DNA of 19,940 nt from Lentimicrobium sp. (GTDB lineage Bacteria; Bacteroidota; Bacteroidia; Bacteroidales; Lentimicrobiaceae): the NCBI GenBank assembly GCA_013336205.1, contig JAAXUD010000004.1, positions 1 through 19,940 of the forward strand, read 5' to 3'. Below, piece by piece: positions 15,480 through 19,940 of the stretch. Both the position numbers and the translations under genes were made by a program. The stretch's first letter is position 1; every line of letters starts with the position of its first letter. Below the pieces are notes generated by a model. The model saw nothing but the letters and a program-made list of their open reading frames with translations. It did not search any database and was not told the DNA's origin.

Positions 15480-16270
15480 GGCGGATACTGAGTATTGTTT
15501 TCTGGATTGTGATACTTGCCGGCGTTACCAGCCTGTTTATATTCTCAAATCATAAACAGGATGAAGTGGTATGCCCGAAATTTGAAATCGATGTTGACTA
15601 TGGTAATGCACCGGTATTGGTAACCCAGGGAAATATAAGGCAGCAGATCACCGACAACAAAATAAAAGTACGGGGTAAAGCACTGGGCCAGATTGAGGTT
15701 GAGAAAATTCAGAAATTATTCGATAACGATCCCTTTATAAAAAAAGCGGCAATTTCGATCGGAGTTAATGGAATAGTTAAGGCTTCCATTAAACAAAGAA
15801 ACCCCCTGGTTAGAGTTATTGACCAGAAGGGACAGCAATTTTACATTGACGAAGAAGGTTATCTGATGCCGCTAAGCCCTGATTTTCCGGCCAGGCTTAT
15901 TATTGCCAGTGGAAATATCAGTCCAATCGGAAAAATCAGAAAAAAAGGAAAGAATGAAGAAAATATAACTCCTTACAAGAAATTACCAGTTGACCTGCAG
16001 AAAATTTATATTACTGCATTGTCATTGCGAAATGATATATTCAACAATGCACTTATAGAACAGATTTTCATGAATGAATCGAAGGAAATTGAGTTGATCC
16101 CAAAAGTAGGACGGCAATCAATAATCCTTGGAGATACCACCTTCCTTTCTGAGAAACTGAAAAATCTGAAAATCTTCTATACTGACGGCATGAAAAATAC
16201 GGGTTGGGATACTTATAAATCCATTAACCTGAAATTCCGGAATCAAGTTGTATGTTTAAAATCAGAATAA
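15476..16270 (+). CDS. ftsQ: Cell division protein FtsQ/DivIB-like
   Basis: A 264-residue bitopic membrane protein. After a three-residue cytoplasmic tail comes a transmembrane helix at about 4-24 (ILSIVFWIVILAGVTSLFIF). The periplasmic part begins with a POTRA-like region (about 34-110, with VEKIQKLFDNDPFIKKAAIS) and continues into the FtsQ beta domain, marked by QRNPLVRVID and YIDEEGYLMPLS (about 108-134). FtsQ links early and late divisome proteins and binds FtsL/FtsB. The cytoplasmic tail is far shorter than in E. coli FtsQ. The start overlaps murC (ATGA), indicating translational coupling, and the stop is 1 nt before ftsA. Confidence 0.92.
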   Translation: MRRILSIVFWIVILAGVTSLFIFSNHKQDEVVCPKFEIDVDYGNAPVLVTQGNIRQQITDNKIKVRGKALGQIEVEKIQKLFDNDPFIKKAAISIGVNGIVKASIKQRNPLVRVIDQKGQQFYIDEEGYLMPLSPDFPARLIIASGNISPIGKIRKKGKNEENITPYKKLPVDLQKIYITALSLRNDIFNNALIEQIFMNESKEIELIPKVGRQSIILGDTTFLSEKLKNLKIFYTDGMKNTGWDTYKSINLKFRNQVVCLKSE

Positions 16271-16271
16271 A

Positions 16272-17534
16272 ATGGCAACATCAGAAATAATAGTCGGCCT
16301 TGACATAGGCACAACCAAAATTGCAGCCATAGTCGGGCGACGAAACGAGAATAATAAAATCGAGATACTTGGATTTGGGAAAACCGAATCTATCGGTGTT
16401 AAAAGAGGTGTGGTGGCCAACATTGAAGACACGGTCCAGAGTATAAAAGTGGCGATAAAGCAGGCCGAAGCAGGTTCTGATTCAGATATTGCAACAGTAA
16501 ATGTGGGCATTGCAGGCCAGCACATAAAAAGCATTCAGTACAGGGGATCAATTATCAGACCAAACGCAGACCTGGAAATAACACAGGCTGATATTGATGG
16601 TTTGAATGAGAACATGTATAAACTGGCGATAAACCCCGGCGAAGAAATCATTGATGTTATTCCCCAGGAATACACCGTTGATGGTGAAATTGGCATAAAA
16701 CAGCCCAAAGGAATGCTGGGCCATCAGCTGGAAGCCAACTTCCATATTATCACCGGACAAACAATGGCGGCTAAAAACATTTTTAAATGCGTAAAAAAAG
16801 CCAACCTTGAAGTCGATTCACTCCTGCTCGAACCGCTGGCTTCAGCCGAAGCCGTTTTGAGCGAAGAAGAAAAAGAAGCCGGAGTTGTTTTGGTGGATAT
16901 TGGTGGCGGCACAACCGACATCGCCATTTTTCAGGATGGAATCATCAGGCATACAGCCGTTATCCCATTTGGCGGCGACATAATTACAGAGGATATCAAA
17001 GAGGGCTGCACCATCATCAAGAAACATGCAGAGGACCTCAAAGTGAAGTTTGGTTCAGCACTGGCCAGCGAAAACCGCGATGAGGAAATTGTTGCCATTC
17101 CTGGTTTGCGTGGACGCGCACCAAAGGAAATTACCCTGAAAAATCTTGCCAGCATAATCCAGGCAAGAATGGAAGAGATAATTGAGCACATTTACTTCGA
17201 AATAAAGAATTCGGGCTATGAAAAGAAACTCATTGCCGGCATAGTACTCACCGGTGGCGGTGCACAACTTAAACACATCACACAGCTAACCGAGTTTATT
17301 ACCGGCATGGATACCCGTATTGGATACCCCAATGAGCACCTGGCACCCGGCGTACCTGAAGAGATGGCCAGCCCCATGTATGCAACCGGTATAGGATTGG
17401 TAATCATAGGTTTACAGCGCTATGAAAAGGAGCTTTTGAAGACTGAAAAACCAACAGTGAAAGTGAAAAAGCAGGGACGTTTATCCTTTTTTGACGGTAT
17501 AAAAAAGTTTTTTGAAGAAGACGGAGAGAACTAA
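16272..17534 (+). CDS. ftsA: Cell division protein FtsA
   Basis: A 420-residue actin-like ATPase that tethers FtsZ to the membrane and recruits later division proteins. Nucleotide-binding elements are VGLDIGTTK (8-16), VDIGGGTTDIAIF (208-220) and IVLTGGGAQLKH (324-335). The FtsA-specific 1C subdomain lies at about 85-165. The C-terminus carries a likely amphipathic membrane-targeting helix, LSFFDGIKKFFEE (404-416), after a Lys-rich linker. The gene starts 1 nt after ftsQ. It is followed by an 87-nt gap, the longest within the cluster, before ftsZ. Confidence 0.97.
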   Translation: MATSEIIVGLDIGTTKIAAIVGRRNENNKIEILGFGKTESIGVKRGVVANIEDTVQSIKVAIKQAEAGSDSDIATVNVGIAGQHIKSIQYRGSIIRPNADLEITQADIDGLNENMYKLAINPGEEIIDVIPQEYTVDGEIGIKQPKGMLGHQLEANFHIITGQTMAAKNIFKCVKKANLEVDSLLLEPLASAEAVLSEEEKEAGVVLVDIGGGTTDIAIFQDGIIRHTAVIPFGGDIITEDIKEGCTIIKKHAEDLKVKFGSALASENRDEEIVAIPGLRGRAPKEITLKNLASIIQARMEEIIEHIYFEIKNSGYEKKLIAGIVLTGGGAQLKHITQLTEFITGMDTRIGYPNEHLAPGVPEEMASPMYATGIGLVIIGLQRYEKELLKTEKPTVKVKKQGRLSFFDGIKKFFEEDGEN

Positions 17535-17607
17535 GATATTAACAAAACGCCTGTTAATAAAAACAGCTATTTAAATGACTGCCAAACAACAATATTGATT
17601 TAATTTT

Positions 17608-17613
17608 AGGAGA
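17608..17613 (+). promoter_or_regulatory. Strong Shine-Dalgarno sequence of ftsZ
   Basis: AGGAGA lies 8 nt before the ftsZ ATG. It is the only clear Shine-Dalgarno sequence in the window. The other starts have A/T-rich or coding upstream sequence, as is usual in Bacteroidota, where the ribosomal anti-Shine-Dalgarno is largely masked. Confidence 0.75.
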
Positions 17614-17621
17614 CCAAAAAT

Positions 17622-19211
17622 ATGCCAGATATGCTCAAATTCGACTTGCCAAAAAACCAGTCGTCCATCATAAAAGTAATCGGTGTCGGAGGCGGTGGAA
17701 GCAACGCTGTAACGCACATGTTCAAGCAGGGAATCCGTGGAGTAGACTTTCTGATCTGCAATACCGACTGCCAGGCCCTTGAAACCAGTCCTGTTCCTGT
17801 TAAGGTTCAGCTTGGTGACAAAGGACTCGGTGCGGGCTCAATTCCTTCGGTTGGAAAAGACGCTGCCACCGAAAACATAGATGACATCCGGAAAATATTA
17901 CAATCCAACACTAAAATGGTGTTTATCACTGCCGGAATGGGCGGTGGAACAGGTACCGGAGCTGCTCCTGTAATCGCAGCACTTGCCAAAGAACTGGGAA
18001 TCCTGACCGTAGGTATTGTTACCCTGCCTTTCTCATTTGAAGGCCGGAAACGTATTCAGCAGGCGCGCGCCGGCATTGATGAGCTGCGCAAATCTGTTGA
18101 TACACTCCTCATTATCTGCAATGATAAACTTCGCGAACTGGAAGGCGACCTGAAACTCTCAGATGCATTCAACAAAGCTGATAATATTCTGGCAGTAGCT
18201 GCCAAAGGCATTGCTGAAATAATTACAGTTACCGGTTACATTAACGTTGACTTTGAAGACGTTAAAACAGTAATGAAAGATAGCGGTAAAGCCATTATGG
18301 GTTCAGGGATGGCTGAAGGTGAAAACCGTGCGCTTGAAGCAGTGCAGATGGCCATGACTTCTCCCCTGCTTGATGATGCCAATATCAGGGGTGCCAGCAA
18401 TATCCTGCTCTATATCTCTTCCGGAACAGAAGAAATTACACTGGATGAAGTAATGGAAATTACCGATTTCATTCAGCATGAAGCTGGTTCAGGTGCTGAT
18501 ATTATCTGGGGAAATGGTACTGATGAAACCCTTGGCAACAAAATCAGCATAACGCTGATAGCAACAGGATTCGACTCTAAACAAAAAGATCCGGCTGAAA
18601 ATCACCGGCCCGATGTAATCGTTTATCCCCTGAATTCTACCCCGGTTGATACTCAAAAACCGGCTGAACCGGCAAGACCAGCGCCTGCTCCTGTTGAAGA
18701 AATAAGACTAATCAACAAATTGCACGAGGAAGAGAGAACAGAAAATCCTGAAAAAAAAGAGGAGAATATAGCTGAAAATTCCCGCACTTTTACTTTTGAG
18801 ATTAATACAAAACAATCTGACGGATCTACAACACGTGTTGAAGATAAGCCAGCAGATAATTTCGTCTTCACACCGGTTAAACCGGCACGTCAACCTGAAC
18901 CAGGTTTTGATTTCCTGCGTGATTACCACCCTGACAAACTGCAGAACAGTGATGATGAGGAAGATGCACTGCGACAGGAAGAAAGAGCCAATGCACGCTT
19001 GGCAAGACTTAAAGAAGTCAGCATCAAAGTGAATACTCCCGAAGGGCTGGCCGAACTTGAAAACCAACCTGCTTATCTTCGCAGAAATGTCGAATTAAGA
19101 GAAACCCCTGCATCAGATAGTTCAGAAGTTTCAAGGTATTCTTTATTTAAAACCGAAAATAAAACGGTTGAAATGAGACCCAATAACTTTTTGCATGACA
19201 ATGTAGACTAA
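17622..19211 (+). CDS. ftsZ: Cell division GTPase FtsZ with long Bacteroidota-type C-terminal tail
   Basis: A 529-residue tubulin homologue that forms the cytokinetic ring. The GTPase core (about 15-317) shows GVGGGGSNAV (21-30), the tubulin signature GGGTGTG (107-113), PFSFEGRKR (136-144) and the T7 loop NVDFED (208-213), which completes the active site of the next subunit. Beyond residue 320 there is a tail of about 210 residues: a Pro/Ala-rich part (KPAEPARPAPAP), an acidic/Lys-rich spacer, a charged helical segment (about 444-492) with LENQPAYLRRNVEL, and a final peptide NNFLHDNVD (521-529). E. coli FtsZ is 383 residues, so the tail is greatly extended. It has its own Shine-Dalgarno after an 87-nt gap, so it may be expressed more strongly than its neighbours. 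Confidence 0.97.
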   Translation: MPDMLKFDLPKNQSSIIKVIGVGGGGSNAVTHMFKQGIRGVDFLICNTDCQALETSPVPVKVQLGDKGLGAGSIPSVGKDAATENIDDIRKILQSNTKMVFITAGMGGGTGTGAAPVIAALAKELGILTVGIVTLPFSFEGRKRIQQARAGIDELRKSVDTLLIICNDKLRELEGDLKLSDAFNKADNILAVAAKGIAEIITVTGYINVDFEDVKTVMKDSGKAIMGSGMAEGENRALEAVQMAMTSPLLDDANIRGASNILLYISSGTEEITLDEVMEITDFIQHEAGSGADIIWGNGTDETLGNKISITLIATGFDSKQKDPAENHRPDVIVYPLNSTPVDTQKPAEPARPAPAPVEEIRLINKLHEEERTENPEKKEENIAENSRTFTFEINTKQSDGSTTRVEDKPADNFVFTPVKPARQPEPGFDFLRDYHPDKLQNSDDEEDALRQEERANARLARLKEVSIKVNTPEGLAELENQPAYLRRNVELRETPASDSSEVSRYSLFKTENKTVEMRPNNFLHDNVD

Positions 19212-19226
19212 TCGGGGAATAAGAGC

Positions 19227-19676
19227 ATGAGCCTGACTGACAGAATAAATGACGATATAAAGAAAGCAATGCTTGCCCGTGAAAAAGACAAGCTTGAAGC
19301 ATTACGGGCTGTGAAATCGGCGCTGCTGCTTGCCATGACAAGTGAAGGCGGTGGCGAAATAACAGAAGATACAGAAATTAAAATGCTTCAAAAGCTGGTA
19401 AAGCAACGACGCGAAGCTGCAGATATTTATGCAGGCCAGAACCGTGCTGACCTTGCAGATGTAGAAAAATTCCAGGCAGAAGTAATTTCAACTTATCTGC
19501 CGTCGCAGCTTAGCGCAGATGAACTCAGAACCATTATCAGCCAGATTATCTCCAGCACCGGTGCTTCAGGCATTAAAGATATGGGAAAGGTTATGGGAAC
19601 CGCTTCCCAGCAACTTGCCGGTAAAGCTGACAATAAGACCGTTTCATTAATTGTTAAGGAACTACTTGGACTATAA
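19227..19676 (+). CDS. GatB/YqeY domain-containing protein
   Basis: A 149-residue all-helical protein of the GatB/YqeY family, related to the tail domain of the GatB subunit of the tRNA amidotransferase. Recognisable stretches are LTDRINDDIKKAMLAREKD at the N-terminus, KLVKQRREAADIY, EVISTYLPSQLS and IKDMGKVMGTASQQLAGKAD near the end. The free-standing proteins have no settled function; tRNA binding has been suggested from the GatB relationship. It starts 15 nt after ftsZ, with a GGGGA sequence 9 nt before the ATG that could act as a weak ribosome binding site. It is probably the last gene of the transcript, since a hairpin terminator follows within 25 nt. Linkage to ftsZ does not by itself imply a division role. 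Confidence 0.92.
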   Translation: MSLTDRINDDIKKAMLAREKDKLEALRAVKSALLLAMTSEGGGEITEDTEIKMLQKLVKQRREAADIYAGQNRADLADVEKFQAEVISTYLPSQLSADELRTIISQIISSTGASGIKDMGKVMGTASQQLAGKADNKTVSLIVKELLGL

Positions 19677-19696
19677 CTTTATAGAGATCCCCCATC

Positions 19697-19726
19697 AAAA
19701 AGGCTGCTTTCGCAGCCTTTTTCTAT
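19697..19726 (+). terminator. Intrinsic terminator closing the dcw-yqeY transcript
   Basis: AAAAAGGCTGC (19697-19707), the loop TTTC, and GCAGCCTTTTT (19712-19722) form an 11-bp stem with a stable six-pair G/C core and a T-rich 3' side. It begins 20 nt after the yqeY stop. The A run on the 5' side gives a U tract on the minus strand too, so it could work in both directions. Confidence 0.88.
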
Positions 19727-19832
19727 TTATGTCAATTATTAAATAGAATGTTCCCATAATTTTAGGTAAAATAATTATGCACCTATGACTACTATTTAAA
19801 CAAATTATAAATTAATAAGTATGAAATTACAT
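19727..19832. other. AT-rich intergenic DNA with no recognisable gene
   Basis: This stretch after the terminator has short broken frames on both strands and no RNA-like fold, long repeat or clear promoter. It contains loosely palindromic AT-rich sequence (CATAAT at 19755-19760 and ATTATG at 19774-19779) that I do not consider meaningful. Confidence 0.6.
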
Positions 19833-19940
19833 TCAATTTTTTATAATTAAATTAGCCCAGTCATTTGTGAAGCTATCAACAGTCCTGAAACTATTGCTTT
19901 TTGACCATTCACTGGATTTTAATGGATATATCCATCTTAC
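19833..19940 (-). CDS. Possible C-terminal fragment of a minus-strand gene entering from the right edge
   Basis: One minus-strand frame stays open from the right edge for 35 codons to a TGA at 19835-19833, while all other frames here are broken by stops. The translation (VRWIYPLKSSEWSKS..., ending DWANLIIKN) has three Trp and a varied composition, looking more like real protein than AT-rich noise. I do not recognise a family. It would converge on the yqeY terminator. Length alone is not strong evidence. Confidence 0.35.
   Translation of the reverse strand, partial: VRWIYPLKSSEWSKSNSFRTVDSFTNDWANLIIKN

Noticed and set aside
17551..17566. CTGTT/AACAG hairpin before ftsZ as a terminator or attenuator
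   Set aside because: The stem is only 5 bp with mainly A/T content and no following T run, so it is too weak to call.
18873..18885. Palindrome CCGGTTAAACCGG in ftsZ
   Set aside because: It lies inside coding sequence for a Pro/Val/Lys linker, is isolated, and has no regulatory context.
18708..19067. 119-codon minus-strand frame opposite the ftsZ tail
   Set aside because: The Phe- and Ser-rich translation is what antisense reading of a Glu/Lys-rich linker gives. There is no start signal or recognisable domain.
1..19940. Mobile elements, CRISPR arrays, tRNA/rRNA genes or defence systems
   Set aside because: I looked for transposase-like proteins, terminal inverted repeats, regularly spaced repeats and tRNA-like folds and found none. 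Gene order and composition are uniform.

Overview
The window is chromosomal DNA of a Bacteroidota bacterium, most likely a member of the Bacteroidales/Marinilabiliales-type anaerobes; I cannot place it to genus. The evidence is the gene order and Bacteroidota-type versions of the division proteins: a long FtsZ tail ending NNFLHDNVD, a MraY with an extra segment ending in [10 protein letters not shown], and an FtsI with one C-terminal PASTA domain. Shine-Dalgarno sequences are almost absent, and the promoter-like elements fit the TAnnTTTG pattern of this phylum. The MurE DNPR motif points to meso-diaminopimelate peptidoglycan.

Layout. (1) Positions 1-1034, plus strand: the 3' end of a carboxyltransferase subunit of a propionyl/methylmalonyl-CoA type biotin enzyme, then its small biotin carrier protein, closed by a strong hairpin terminator at 1051-1080. 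(2) Positions 1118-3539, minus strand: a three-gene operon, read from right to left, encoding a PlsC-type O-acyltransferase, a GNAT-fold N-acyltransferase (together resembling a split OlsF, or the GlsA/GlsB amino-acid-lipid pair) and the ribosome-assembly GTPase EngB. (3) Positions 3540-3829: a divergent control region with a TAAATTTG promoter element for the minus operon, a 15-bp palindrome, a DnaA-box-like 9-mer, three MraZ boxes phased at 10 bp, and a probable promoter for mraZ. (4) Positions 3830-19211, plus strand: a complete Bacteroidota dcw (division and cell wall) cluster, mraZ-rsmH-ftsL-ftsI-murE-mraY-murD-ftsW-murG-murC-ftsQ-ftsA-ftsZ. Junctions are overlaps or gaps of at most 12 nt up to ftsA, then there is an 87-nt gap before ftsZ. 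(5) Positions 19227-19676: a GatB/YqeY-domain protein that ends the run, followed by a hairpin terminator at 19697-19722. (6) Positions 19727-19940: AT-rich DNA, with a possible C-terminal fragment of a minus-strand gene entering from the right edge.

How the genes work together. MurC, MurD and MurE make UDP-MurNAc peptides (MurF and Ddl are not in the window). MraY and MurG convert these to lipid II. FtsW polymerises lipid II and FtsI cross-links it at the septum. FtsQ and FtsL scaffold the synthase, and FtsA anchors FtsZ to the membrane. MraZ probably represses the operon through the boxes in front of it, and RsmH methylates 16S rRNA. Most of the window is conserved housekeeping sequence. 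I see no mobile element, CRISPR array, RNA gene or defence system, and no clearly new system. The most interesting parts are the paired lipid acyltransferases, the operator region, and the ftsZ translation signal and tail.
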